Assembly (NCBI GenBank): GCA_023441805.1
Contig: JAEZNO010000003.1
Span: forward strand, 1-64,000
From: Bacteroidota bacterium
GTDB lineage: Bacteria; Bacteroidota; Bacteroidia; Bacteroidales; Lentimicrobiaceae
Direction: 5' to 3'
Length of the DNA: 64,000 nucleotides
The position numbers and the translations under genes are program-made. A model generated the notes under the pieces. The model saw only the letters and a program-made list of their open reading frames with translations. It was not told where the DNA came from and made no database searches. This document shows positions 33,933-43,555 of the stretch, piece by piece; positions within the stretch are counted from its first letter, which is position 1, and every line of letters starts with the position of its first letter.

Positions 33933-36347
33933 CTAATTTTCCGTTATCACCAATTTAGACGATGCAATTATGTGATGGTTGCATGTTACTTTTAAAATAA
34001 ATACACCTTTCCTCAACTGTGGTATTCTTAATTCCATTTCATTACTGCCGGTATTTACCTTCCTGTATTCGCTATATACAGTTTTACCGGTGATATCAGT
34101 GATTGATATTTCGGCTGATCCTTTTTCAGTTGAGGTAACCATAAGTTTAATATTCTCAGAAACCGGATTAGGCCAAACCGTGATTCTGTCCGGTAAGTTT
34201 TCTCCTTCCGGTATTCCGAAAGGATCTTCAATGAATCCTATTGCTGTTAATGCAGGAGCTATTTCAGGATTTGACATAAAATTTTCCCACAACAATCCCG
34301 ACCGGTGGTTTTCAATCATGTTTATGATTGGTCCCTGGTCAATGGCTAAATAAGAATTTGCATACCAAGCGGCATCCTCATTATATGCATCATAAAAACC
34401 CATCCTTCCCCATATTTTATCACCTTTTTCCCTGTAGAAATATTTCAATGCATTCAATGATTCAACCGGTGTATAAGGTATGGACGACAAAGCAGCGGTA
34501 GGAGAGATGGTGCCATTGTCTCTTGAAGGTACAGCCTCATGCACCAGATATCCGGTAGGATCATCGCTTGCAGTGAATCCCCAGGCATTCTCACCATAAC
34601 CGGGGTAGTTCTTTGGATTATCAATAGCGTAGGCTCTTTGAATTAATGTATGATTCCGGTTGTGGTTATAATAGTTAGTGTATTGATCCTTTATGTTTCG
34701 TGGGTCAAATCCCTGAAATGAATAATGAGCAAAAAAGAGTGGGCCGCCATATGCCGGGCCTATATTAAGTTTATAACCATAAAATGTTCCACCATTACCG
34801 TACGTGGATGTCCATCCCGATTGCCAAAGTATACTATTTACTCCATGTGTTGGTGATGCCACTCCAAGTATATAAACTATGGCTGCTTCGTTCCACCCGC
34901 TTACGGTCATGTTCATTGTCCAACCAAAGTTTGGCGACCAATGCCAATAAAGGAAATTTGAATTATTCCTGTTATACCAATCCCATTCTATGCCTTCCCA
35001 AAGAGCTGTTAATTTATCCCGAAGAGCTGTTTCAAGTGAATCCTCGCCATCAAAATATTGTCTGGCTGTAAGTAATCCCTGTGCAAGAAATGCCGTTTCA
35101 ACCAGGTCGCCACCATTGTCATATTGACTGAAGGGGATTGTTTTACCTGTATTCCCATCCATCCAATGAGGCCAGGCCCCATGAAATCGGTCAGCAGTGG
35201 TCAGGAATTCTGTAATCTTCAATAAACGATCAATGCCTTGCTGTCGTGTGATAAACTCTCTTTCAATTCCGACGAGCAGTGCCATCACACCAAAACCTGA
35301 ACCACCTATGGTTACAATATCATCTGAAGTATTTCTCTCCCTGGTAAGTCCTGAAACAGGATGTGCAAAACCATAAAAGTATCTGAAAGTGTATTCCTGA
35401 ACCATATTAAGCAATTCCTCATCATTGAATTGTCTTGTTTTAGCAGAAGTAGTATCAGAATATTCAGAGAGCTGATTTGAGCGATTAATGGAAGCCACTC
35501 TGTAAATGAGTGTGCTGTCATGCCCGAATTTTCTCACCCAATCTACATAACCGGTATCATTTGGATTGATTAATGCAATTGTATGAAATGTTAAGCCTGC
35601 ATCAGTTGATCTTTGAACCTGATAGCCATTAAGGTCGGACTCCGGGTTTTTTTTCCAAATGATTTCGATATGGCTGTCGTAACCGGTGGCTTTAACTCCT
35701 GATGGGACAGTGGCAATTGGTGAGTAGCCGCTTCCTTTGAATACCCGCATATCATCAATTAATAGCACATGCTCAGCATTATCATCAATTCCCTGGGTGA
35801 ATCCTATTGTTTTAATTTTTGTAAAATCAACAGGATCACCTGCCTCAAGGAAAATGCCCATGGGAATTGTGATTCGTGTCCAGACACCGGGTAGGAGGTC
35901 AGGGCAGTAAGCGGAAAAATCATGGAAAGTTGTCTTTTTATTATTTACATCTTCCATAAAGACCTTTGGCAGATATCCCTTGGTTATTCCTTCAACCGAA
36001 TAGAGGAAGAAATGAAGAGTATCGGTGTCTGTTATGTCTTTGGCAGTCCAGTTTAAACCGGCAGCAATTGCAAGCCAACTACCACCGGTGACTGATTTCC
36101 ACTTTAGCCTGAGACTATTCAAACCGTGTTGAGCCTCAATAATCTCTTCTACAGGGAATTTACGTGAATCAGCACCAAGTCTCTCAAGAGTGCTGGGAGG
36201 GGTTACTTCCATCCAACTATAATCATACATAATGGGAGTCGGGCTATCCTGAAAGTAAAGGAATGTTTGCGCATTCAGCCAACAGGCAGATGTCATTGCA
36301 CAAAAAAACAGGATTATCCTAAGATGGTATAGGCTTCTCATACACAA
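33933..36347 (-). CDS. T9SS-secreted glucoamylase-like (GH144-type) glycoside hydrolase
   Basis: 804 residues; an ATG two codons in (36341) is equally possible. Signal peptide (...CWLNAQ), then a CBM-like beta domain (about 30-200: LLIDDMRVFKGSG), a fibronectin type III domain (about 215-300: YDSHIEIIWKKNPESDLNGY), and the glycoamylase-type alpha/alpha barrel (about 310-715: GSGFGVMALLVGIEREFITR; AWPHWMDGNTG; GGDLVETAFLAQGLL; FTASDDPTGY). A T9SS type A domain ends it (ITVWPNPVSENIKLM). Characterised Bacteroidota relatives in GH144 are endo-beta-1,2-glucanases. The adjacent MFS sugar transporter on the same strand, upstream, fits glucan use. No SusCD pair is nearby. Confidence 0.82.
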   Translation of the reverse strand: MCMRSLYHLRIILFFCAMTSACWLNAQTFLYFQDSPTPIMYDYSWMEVTPPSTLERLGADSRKFPVEEIIEAQHGLNSLRLKWKSVTGGSWLAIAAGLNWTAKDITDTDTLHFFLYSVEGITKGYLPKVFMEDVNNKKTTFHDFSAYCPDLLPGVWTRITIPMGIFLEAGDPVDFTKIKTIGFTQGIDDNAEHVLLIDDMRVFKGSGYSPIATVPSGVKATGYDSHIEIIWKKNPESDLNGYQVQRSTDAGLTFHTIALINPNDTGYVDWVRKFGHDSTLIYRVASINRSNQLSEYSDTTSAKTRQFNDEELLNMVQEYTFRYFYGFAHPVSGLTRERNTSDDIVTIGGSGFGVMALLVGIEREFITRQQGIDRLLKITEFLTTADRFHGAWPHWMDGNTGKTIPFSQYDNGGDLVETAFLAQGLLTARQYFDGEDSLETALRDKLTALWEGIEWDWYNRNNSNFLYWHWSPNFGWTMNMTVSGWNEAAIVYILGVASPTHGVNSILWQSGWTSTYGNGGTFYGYKLNIGPAYGGPLFFAHYSFQGFDPRNIKDQYTNYYNHNRNHTLIQRAYAIDNPKNYPGYGENAWGFTASDDPTGYLVHEAVPSRDNGTISPTAALSSIPYTPVESLNALKYFYREKGDKIWGRMGFYDAYNEDAAWYANSYLAIDQGPIINMIENHRSGLLWENFMSNPEIAPALTAIGFIEDPFGIPEGENLPDRITVWPNPVSENIKLMVTSTEKGSAEISITDITGKTVYSEYRKVNTGSNEMELRIPQLRKGVFILKVTCNHHIIASSKLVITEN

Positions 36348-36422
36348 TTGAATTAAAATCGATGAATGCTACTTCCTCGTCCCTGTCTCAGGATAATCCT
36401 GCCTAATGTTATGTCGATCTTC

Positions 36423-37778
36423 TTATCTTATTGAGCTTCCCTTAACAGCGTAGAAGAAGATGTACAGATAACTTATGGTCGGTACCAGGAAAGCCCAGGT
36501 ATAGCCATAGCTATCCGCAATATAACCCATTACAGGGGGAAGAATGGCACCACCGAAAATCATTGTATTTATAACCCCTGATGCTGTACTAAGTTCAGCT
36601 GAATCAAGGTCTTTAACGGCCAGAGTGAAAATGTTCGGGAACATAATTGAGTTAAACAAACCGATTGAGACTACAGTCCAAAGGGCAATTTCACCGGTTC
36701 CGAAGGTTGTAATCAGGTCAAGGGCTGCTGCAACTAATGCAAAAACTGCAAGTGTACGTGCTGCTTTTCCTGTTCCAATCTGCATTATTATGAAATTAAT
36801 AACAGCTATCACAAGGAATATCAGTCCAATGCTCCAATTCCAGTCTGTAACGAATGAACCTGAAATCAACGCAAGTGCCAAAACAGGTAGTGCGTAAGTA
36901 ACTTTCTTTGAGAAACTGAGGGTTGAGAACATAAACGAACCGAAGAAACGACCAATCATTGCGCCACCCCAATAAATAGCTACATACTTTGATGCTTCAG
37001 ACTCTTGAAGATTCAGGGTATTAACAAAGTAGTTAATCATCAAACTGCCGTTACCAACTTCAGCTCCAACATAGAAGAAGATTCCAAGAGCTCCCAGTAA
37101 CACATGAGGGTATTTCCACACGCTTTTCCTTTCAGCTGATGTCTTTTGAATTTCAGGAAGTTTAATAGCCATAATCAGCAATGCAATGAGGAGAATAATT
37201 GATGCCATAACAATGAATGGAATCTGTACTGATTCGGCTCTTTCAGCTGAAGTGAGCATATCTGAGGCACCTGTGAAAATAAATACAGCAATAATCCATG
37301 GTGCGAGCATGGTAGCAATTGAATTCAAAGCCTGTGTTAGATTAAGCCTGCTTGATGCTGTATCCTGCGGACCCAAGGCAGTTACATAAGGATTAGCTGC
37401 TGTTTGGAGAAATACAACACCTGCAGCAAGCACAAATGTTGAAATCAAAAATAAGGTAAATGACGGTATCATTGCCGAGGGGTAAAACAGAAATGCCCCT
37501 AAAGCCATGAGGAATAAACCTATGACCAGTGCATTTTTATACCCAATTTTCTTGATGTACAAACCTATAGGAATTGATATAAAGGCATAGGTTATAAAGA
37601 AAGAAAAGTTCAGCAATTGTGCTTCAAATTCACTAAGTTCAAAGATATCCTTCACTTTGGCACTCAGCGTGATGATGAAAGTTGTTGCAAATCCGAAAAT
37701 GAAGAAAATTGAGCTAATAACCGACATCCCAACTTTATAGCTTGAAGATGTTGCTGGTGTTCCTGCTTGACCGTTCAT
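36423..37778 (-). CDS. FucP/GluP-like MFS sugar:H+ symporter
   Basis: 451 residues with 12 predicted membrane helices. FATTFIITLSAKVKDIFELS at the start, FFITYAFISIPIGLYIKKIG with KNALVIGLFLMALGAFLFYP, and the sugar-porter segment VFLQTAANPYVTALGPQDTA are hallmarks of the fucose/glucose-galactose subgroup. IFGGAILPPVMGYIAD occurs near the C-terminus. It imports a mono- or disaccharide across the inner membrane with protons. Located 75 bases upstream of the glucoamylase-like gene on the same strand, so a shared transcript and substrate are likely. Confidence 0.9.
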   Translation of the reverse strand: MNGQAGTPATSSSYKVGMSVISSIFFIFGFATTFIITLSAKVKDIFELSEFEAQLLNFSFFITYAFISIPIGLYIKKIGYKNALVIGLFLMALGAFLFYPSAMIPSFTLFLISTFVLAAGVVFLQTAANPYVTALGPQDTASSRLNLTQALNSIATMLAPWIIAVFIFTGASDMLTSAERAESVQIPFIVMASIILLIALLIMAIKLPEIQKTSAERKSVWKYPHVLLGALGIFFYVGAEVGNGSLMINYFVNTLNLQESEASKYVAIYWGGAMIGRFFGSFMFSTLSFSKKVTYALPVLALALISGSFVTDWNWSIGLIFLVIAVINFIIMQIGTGKAARTLAVFALVAAALDLITTFGTGEIALWTVVSIGLFNSIMFPNIFTLAVKDLDSAELSTASGVINTMIFGGAILPPVMGYIADSYGYTWAFLVPTISYLYIFFYAVKGSSIR

Positions 37779-37870
37779 TGATTGCTATTGTTTAGTTAAT
37801 ATTATACCTCTGTATTCAATAAATTGAATGTAAAGGTAAGTTAAGACGCAACCAAAACCAAAAATTATAT

Positions 37871-40093
37871 TTAATCTTCGTTGTGTGGACCAAACCTGAG
37901 ATAATCAAGCATCAAAGCTATCTCACCCGAATCAACACCGTTAGCTATTAGGTACTTCCGATCTTTATTGAAACTTTTTATAAAGGATTTAATATCATAA
38001 CCCCTCTCTTCGATGCTAAAAAGGTAATGATTTATTGCTTTATCTTTCTTTCCCAGTGCAAAAGCAACATGACCGGCATTGAGAAAGTCAGAACTGTTTG
38101 GCTCTCCTTTCAACAACTGTTTATAATACTTATCTGCTTCAGTTATCCGGTTAAGCATGAATAAACACCATGCTATAGCCCGTTTTGCTGTTGTTGAATG
38201 CTGATCCATAAATTCAATTCTGTAGAAATACTCCAATGCCTGATCAGGTTTCTCCATTTGCAGGTAACATGATCCGATTGCAGCGTTTACTCTTTGGTTA
38301 TCAGGTTCAAGTTGCGATAGCTCAATATAGTATTGCAGTGCAGTTTCAAAATCTTCCATCACCATGTAGCACTGTGCTATCTTTAGTAATAGCCAGTTAC
38401 GATTAGCATCAAATAAATCGGCTCTTTTATAATATGCTATCGCTTCATTATACTGTCCGAGTTTTTGCTGACAATAGCCTATCTTTTCGTAAAGCTCGGC
38501 ATAATGCTCTCCTTTTTCAATAAGGTAGGAGTAGATTTTCAGGGCATCTTCAAAATGATCATTATCGAATTGGAAATTAGCAACCGTGCGGTAAAAGTCT
38601 ACATCCTCAATTAATTCTTTAAAAATGGATGAATCTTGAATATCCATTCTGGTATTGAATATATCGCCGGTTTCGTTTTTAAGTGATTGCAGTTTGAAGA
38701 AACGATACAAATCCTGTGTATACTGGATGATTATACGTTTTCTGGCTAACAGAGGGTCTGACAATTCTTCATCCTTTAAGAGTGCCAGTTGCTCTGACTC
38801 GCTTTCAAACATTTCTCTAAGCAGCTCCTTCTGGTGCTGGTCGAGGTTTTCTAAGTTAAAGGTGAATGAGAATTTATCTGAATTACACATATATACTGAT
38901 ACACCCAGCCCTTTGAGAAAACTTGTTCTAAATTCTTCAGTTTCATTCGATAGAGCATTCTGTAATGCATAATTCTCCGGATAAAATGGTAGAAACCAAT
39001 TTGGAAGATCATTGAAAAAAGGGAACGACTTTAACTGTGCGAAAGCAGTTATAAACAGATCTACACCTTCAAGCTGCATGTTTGTCAATTCCTCAAGTTT
39101 CCGCGCTAATTCCGGTTGATTGTCAAGATATTTCTCCCAATCAGGATTCTTGTCCAACTGATCATTTGGCTTGAATAATTTATCAAGCTCAAGCTTTTCA
39201 TTCAATTCATCGCTAAACTTTATAACATCAGGAAATATCTCGGTCTCCAGTCTGCGTGCTACTTTCTCGGTGTCTTTCGATCTGTTGAACTGAATAATAA
39301 TATTCAGAACATCATCCCTGAAGTCAGCATGGTTTTTTAAGCTTTTAAGCTTATCAACAACGGATGTATAGTACCTGATCCTTTTGTCGTATACAAATAT
39401 TGTCAGTAGTATCCCATATAAGGCTCTTTGTGAAATTTGATTATCTGGATGGCTGTAAAGGTCAATCAGGATGCTTAATCTGCGTGCATCAAAGGTTCGC
39501 AATAATCCTAAGGTCAAGGAACTTACCAGCATTGATTTTTCAAACCATGGGAGAGATGTGCCCTTGAAGATATTCAGGACGACCTTCTCATCTTCTTCTG
39601 TAAATCTATCGGTAAGCCAAAGATTATAGAAAGCACGTGATATTGCCTGTCGATGATTAATGGCTGTTTCACTCTCACTCTCATCATCAAACAGAGATGC
39701 ACCTTTCAGGATGTCGAGCAACTCATTATCAAAAGTAAGACCTATAAGATTTTCAGTTAAATTTTCCTTTTCAACGAGGGCACGACGTTCAATATCAGCT
39801 TTTATAGCCGATAACTTACTTCCCGAGGAGGTTAGAAAATTGAGCTTCATCAAATCAGCAAGTTCGTACAATGAGACCATCAGCCGGTCATAGATTTGAT
39901 GTCCCATAGGATCATTAATTCCTTTGCCGGTATACATCAGTATATTATTGTAGGTGTATTTGATTTCATCCAAAGAAGCTTGAAATCGACCGGTTGTTTT
40001 CTTTGATAGAAACATTATGGCTTCATATATACGTTGTTGTCGCAGAAATTCTATCACCCTGCTATGCCATTGTTCTATCTCGTATAAGCTCAT
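37871..40093 (-). CDS. Large tetratricopeptide-repeat protein
   Basis: 740 residues. The first about 480 are helical without recognisable motifs (leucine-rich, charged). TPR repeats span about 505-700 (EDALKIYSYLIEKGEHYAEL; KLGQYNEAIAYYKRADLFDA; EDFETALQYYIELSQLEPDN; KPDQALEYFYRIEFMD; RITEADKYYKQLLKGEPNSS). No signal peptide is visible, so it is probably cytoplasmic and a scaffold or adaptor. Similar long TPR proteins are common hypotheticals in Bacteroidales. Monocistronic. Confidence 0.82.
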   Translation of the reverse strand: MSLYEIEQWHSRVIEFLRQQRIYEAIMFLSKKTTGRFQASLDEIKYTYNNILMYTGKGINDPMGHQIYDRLMVSLYELADLMKLNFLTSSGSKLSAIKADIERRALVEKENLTENLIGLTFDNELLDILKGASLFDDESESETAINHRQAISRAFYNLWLTDRFTEEDEKVVLNIFKGTSLPWFEKSMLVSSLTLGLLRTFDARRLSILIDLYSHPDNQISQRALYGILLTIFVYDKRIRYYTSVVDKLKSLKNHADFRDDVLNIIIQFNRSKDTEKVARRLETEIFPDVIKFSDELNEKLELDKLFKPNDQLDKNPDWEKYLDNQPELARKLEELTNMQLEGVDLFITAFAQLKSFPFFNDLPNWFLPFYPENYALQNALSNETEEFRTSFLKGLGVSVYMCNSDKFSFTFNLENLDQHQKELLREMFESESEQLALLKDEELSDPLLARKRIIIQYTQDLYRFFKLQSLKNETGDIFNTRMDIQDSSIFKELIEDVDFYRTVANFQFDNDHFEDALKIYSYLIEKGEHYAELYEKIGYCQQKLGQYNEAIAYYKRADLFDANRNWLLLKIAQCYMVMEDFETALQYYIELSQLEPDNQRVNAAIGSCYLQMEKPDQALEYFYRIEFMDQHSTTAKRAIAWCLFMLNRITEADKYYKQLLKGEPNSSDFLNAGHVAFALGKKDKAINHYLFSIEERGYDIKSFIKSFNKDRKYLIANGVDSGEIALMLDYLRFGPHNED

Positions 40094-40390
40094 ATTGAAA
40101 TTTACCTTCCCGGTAAACTGAAATGATCAGTTTCCCCTTAATTAGTTGACTTGTTGCAGCCGATTTTCGATTGGCTAAACGGCTGTAAAATTATTACTTA
40201 TATCTCAAAAATCATGCATTTGTATTTCAACTGACATTTTAGCATGAATTCAATGTGTAGATTTATGTTACTGTCACATTATGGTTAATATTCATTGGCA
40301 ATTGTTAACATTACATTGGGTTTTTCTTTATAACTTGTAACCTTATTAGTTGTTTTTCGTCTATTTATTATCCCGATAATCCTCATTACT
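40094..40390. other. Intergenic stretch between divergent genes, no clear element
   Basis: AT-rich. TTGGCAATTGTTAACATT near 40296 weakly resembles a sigma54 site but lacks the -12 GC, so no promoter is assigned for the permease. Confidence 0.4.
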
Positions 40391-42811
40391 ATGTTTACTA
40401 ACTACCTTCTTAGTGCAATCCGCAATTTTCGCAAGAATAAGTTCTATTCACTTATCAACATTCTTGGCCTGTCATTAGGAATAACAGCATCAGCCTTTAT
40501 TTTACTGTACATTACTGAAGAATTAGGCTATGATAAGCATTTTAAAGATCATAAGACGATCTACAGGCTTGAAAGTGACTTCTCAATCAACAATAAGCAC
40601 GACAGGTTTGCGGTTACATCAATTCCTTTAGGACCGGCGTTTAAGATTGAGATGCCGGAGGTGCAATCATATGCACGATTTCTTCCAAATGAGAACATGG
40701 TGTTGAAGTATGAGGATAAGGAATTTTATGAGAAAAGGGTCTATTTTGCTGATTCCACTGCACCGGTGATGTTTAGCCTAAATTTTATTGAAGGAGATCC
40801 TGCTACCTCATTAGTTCATTCATTTACGGCAATCATATCAAAGTCAATTGCCAAAAAGTACTTTGGTGATGAAGAAGCTTATGGTAAAACCATGCTAAGT
40901 GGCTCAGGACGTGGTTATAAAGTTACGGGAGTGTTCGAGGATTTGCCCCAAAATACTCATATGCCATTCGATGCGCTTATTTCAATGGAGTCACTGGCTA
41001 CGATATCCGGACAGGAACGTTTCAGGAGTCTCGACCCTCCGGCTTTCTGGAATGTGAATAATTTTACATTCGTTAAAGTTGATAAACCCGAAGACATACA
41101 GGCTATACAGGAAAAATCGAAAGCACTCTATGATAAATACATGAAACCTGTCGGTGATCAGATAAATGGTTCCTGGTCGTTGGTAACCCGTCGGTTAGAT
41201 CAAATACATCATACCTCTGATATGACCGCTGATTTACCAGTTGGGAATAAAAGTTATCTGTACCTGATGGGAATGGTAGGTGTAATGATTCTAATTCTCG
41301 CCGCTATAAATTACATGAACCTTGCAACTGCCAGGGCAACAAACCGAGCACGTGAAATTGGTCTCAGGAAGGTGTCAGGAGCCGACAGATTAATGCTGGC
41401 ATGGCAATTTATTACCGAGAGTCTTTTATTCTCTGTTATCGCCCTGGTAATATCCATTGCACTGATACAAATGTTTTTGCCATTATTTAACGAAATGGCC
41501 GATAAGAATCTATCGTTCAATTTCTTTAAGCATCCTCAGGTATATATAATGATAGCGGGTATTGCTCTGTTTACAGGTCTCCTCTCAGGGATATACCCTG
41601 CATTTTATCTCTCCTCATTTCAACCTTCTAATGTTCTAAAGGGGAAAATCAATATTGGCAGGCAATCGGGATGGCTAAGGAAGGGACTGGTTACTTTTCA
41701 ATTGATCATTTCCGTGATAATGATAACCGGTACCATTATCATTTACAATCAATTGAATTTTATGAGGAATGCTGACCTGGGTTTTGATAAGGAAAATGTA
41801 ATGGTGATAGAAGTTCAGGACACAACTTTCCTCAAGCGTATTGATTCATTCAGAGAAGAATTGAAAGAAAATCCGAATATCCTGGCAACCGCTATGTCGA
41901 GATCAGTCCCCGGTAACGGTCACGGAATACAGGTTATGAAAGTTGAGAAGGAAAACAGGATGGAGGAATTTGTGCTTAACAATATTCCATGTGATTATGA
42001 ATTTGCGGACTTACTTGGTCTTGAATTTGTAAAAGGAAGGAATTTTAATCGTGAATTAAAGACAGATGATACAACTGCTGTCATAATAAACGAAGCTACT
42101 GCCAGAGCCCTGGAATGGGGAGATGATGCACTTGGTAAAAAGATAAATATTGATTTTGATATTGACGGGACCGGTGGCCATGACCTTAGAGTAATTGGTG
42201 TAGTTAAGGATTTCCACTTTACTTCACTTCATAATAAGGTGGAGCCTATGATTCTTTATATCCCAAGATTCCCGTTAAACGTTCTTTCAATTCGCTTGAA
42301 GGAAGGTTCAGGTGAGAACTCCACCAACTTCATAAAATCAAAATGGGAGAGTTTTAACAATAACAGACCTTTTGATTACATCTTTCTTGATGAGAACTTT
42401 GATAATAAGTATGCTGCCGAATCAAAACTAGGGAAAGTCTTTGCCACATTTGCTTTACTGTCAATTGTAATTGCTCTTATGGGACTTCTGGGACTTTCAT
42501 CGTTTGTTACTGCACAGCGCACAAAGGAAATAGGAGTTAGAAAAGTTCTGGGTGCATCAGTCGAAGGGATTATTGGATTACTTTATAAGGAGTCAATTAT
42601 TCTGGTGCTAATTGCCTGCGTAATTGCACTTCCGGTATCTTATTACCTGATTTCAAATTGGCTGGACAATTACGCATATCATATCCCCTTAACATGGCTC
42701 ACATTCTTCTTGTCGGCACTAACTGCTGTAATTGTCTGTATAGCTTCTGTAAGCTACCATACACTAACTGCAGCAAATTCCGATCCTGTAAAGTCGATTA
42801 AATACGAGTAA
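40391..42811 (+). CDS. MacB/FtsX-family ABC transporter permease (orphan)
   Basis: 806 residues, same architecture as the permease at 26398: helix near 20-40 (LINILGLSLGITASAFILLY), large periplasmic domain, NRAREIGLRKVSGADR between helices, GKINIGRQSGWLRKGLVTFQ, a second periplasmic domain, and RTKEIGVRKVLGASVEGIIG before the last helices, ending SDPVKSIKYE. It has no ATPase or adaptor gene beside it, so it may share the ATPase of the 25-kb operon. A TetR-type regulator gene converges on it. Substrate unknown; the family includes peptide/macrolide exporters and envelope stress systems. Confidence 0.9.
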   Translation: MFTNYLLSAIRNFRKNKFYSLINILGLSLGITASAFILLYITEELGYDKHFKDHKTIYRLESDFSINNKHDRFAVTSIPLGPAFKIEMPEVQSYARFLPNENMVLKYEDKEFYEKRVYFADSTAPVMFSLNFIEGDPATSLVHSFTAIISKSIAKKYFGDEEAYGKTMLSGSGRGYKVTGVFEDLPQNTHMPFDALISMESLATISGQERFRSLDPPAFWNVNNFTFVKVDKPEDIQAIQEKSKALYDKYMKPVGDQINGSWSLVTRRLDQIHHTSDMTADLPVGNKSYLYLMGMVGVMILILAAINYMNLATARATNRAREIGLRKVSGADRLMLAWQFITESLLFSVIALVISIALIQMFLPLFNEMADKNLSFNFFKHPQVYIMIAGIALFTGLLSGIYPAFYLSSFQPSNVLKGKINIGRQSGWLRKGLVTFQLIISVIMITGTIIIYNQLNFMRNADLGFDKENVMVIEVQDTTFLKRIDSFREELKENPNILATAMSRSVPGNGHGIQVMKVEKENRMEEFVLNNIPCDYEFADLLGLEFVKGRNFNRELKTDDTTAVIINEATARALEWGDDALGKKINIDFDIDGTGGHDLRVIGVVKDFHFTSLHNKVEPMILYIPRFPLNVLSIRLKEGSGENSTNFIKSKWESFNNNRPFDYIFLDENFDNKYAAESKLGKVFATFALLSIVIALMGLLGLSSFVTAQRTKEIGVRKVLGASVEGIIGLLYKESIILVLIACVIALPVSYYLISNWLDNYAYHIPLTWLTFFLSALTAVIVCIASVSYHTLTAANSDPVKSIKYE

Positions 42812-42845
42812 CCGGTCTGAATATTCTGACCGGTTCAAAGGTTTT
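42810..42845. terminator. Hairpin between convergent permease and TetR genes
   Basis: AACCGGTC / GACCGGTT, 8-base perfect arms with a 10-base spacer that is itself near-palindromic, followed by a short T run. It overlaps the permease stop codon and may serve both genes. Confidence 0.6.
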
Positions 42846-42853
42846 ATGATTTG

Positions 42854-43474
42854 TTAATTTGATATTGTCTTGAGTTCCATTATGCGGGTACTGTAATGTT
42901 GCAGGCCTTCTTCAGTGGCAATACCGCGTATGAAGTTGTCGAACATCACTTCAAACAACAGCTTAAAGTTAAATTTCTCAGGAGGGAAGAAGAGCGGATT
43001 GTGAATATCAATGAGTCTGCTGATGTATAAACGCGAAAGTAACTCAATGCTTAAATCGTCGCGATACATACCCTGAGCAATTCCTTTTTGGATGTTTATT
43101 TTGATTTTCTCAAAAATAAAGTCGATCCTTTGTTCTATATGGTCCTGATATACTTCAGGAAACAGAGTTTTAAGGTCAAGTGTTGCTGAAGGAGATAACT
43201 CATTGAAGCGTTTATTGATTTCATTGCTTACCGTCAATAATATGTCGATGGCATTTATTCCGTCAAACTTGTGTTTATCGAAGATTGAAGTAAAAGATCC
43301 ACGTTCAAATTCCAACATTTTTTTAACCAGAACATTTTCATCTGAGGCAATTTGCTTTAATTCTTCAACGTCAATTGACAGATAATGGCAAATTTTCTCA
43401 AAAGTTAAATTTCTGATCCCATATTGGATTGATAGATCTCTGATCTTAAGCAAGATAGGATATTCGTCCATCAA
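42854..43474 (-). CDS. TetR/AcrR-like transcriptional regulator
   Basis: 206 residues. An N-terminal helix-turn-helix of TetR type (about 5-50: IRDLSIQYGIRNLTFEKICH followed by YLSIDVEELKQIASDENVLV), where FEKICHYLSI takes the place of the usual helix 2-3 and the recognition helix is weakly conserved. The C-terminal two thirds are helical ligand-binding/dimerisation sequence. Bacteroidota members often read YGI..LTF..I...L.IS. It may control the neighbouring permease, from which it is separated only by a shared terminator, but no operator is visible. Confidence 0.75.
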   Translation of the reverse strand: MMDEYPILLKIRDLSIQYGIRNLTFEKICHYLSIDVEELKQIASDENVLVKKMLEFERGSFTSIFDKHKFDGINAIDILLTVSNEINKRFNELSPSATLDLKTLFPEVYQDHIEQRIDFIFEKIKINIQKGIAQGMYRDDLSIELLSRLYISRLIDIHNPLFFPPEKFNFKLLFEVMFDNFIRGIATEEGLQHYSTRIMELKTISN

Positions 43475-43555
43475 GAGTATGAGAGTTTGACTTTTAAAAT
43501 ATTTGACGCGGCTAAATTACAAAAAAAGAGAAGCGCAATGCTTATTATCTGAATA

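Noticed and set aside
40290..40315. Sigma54-like promoter before the orphan permease
   Set aside because: TTGGCAATTGTTAACA lacks the -12 GC at the required spacing.
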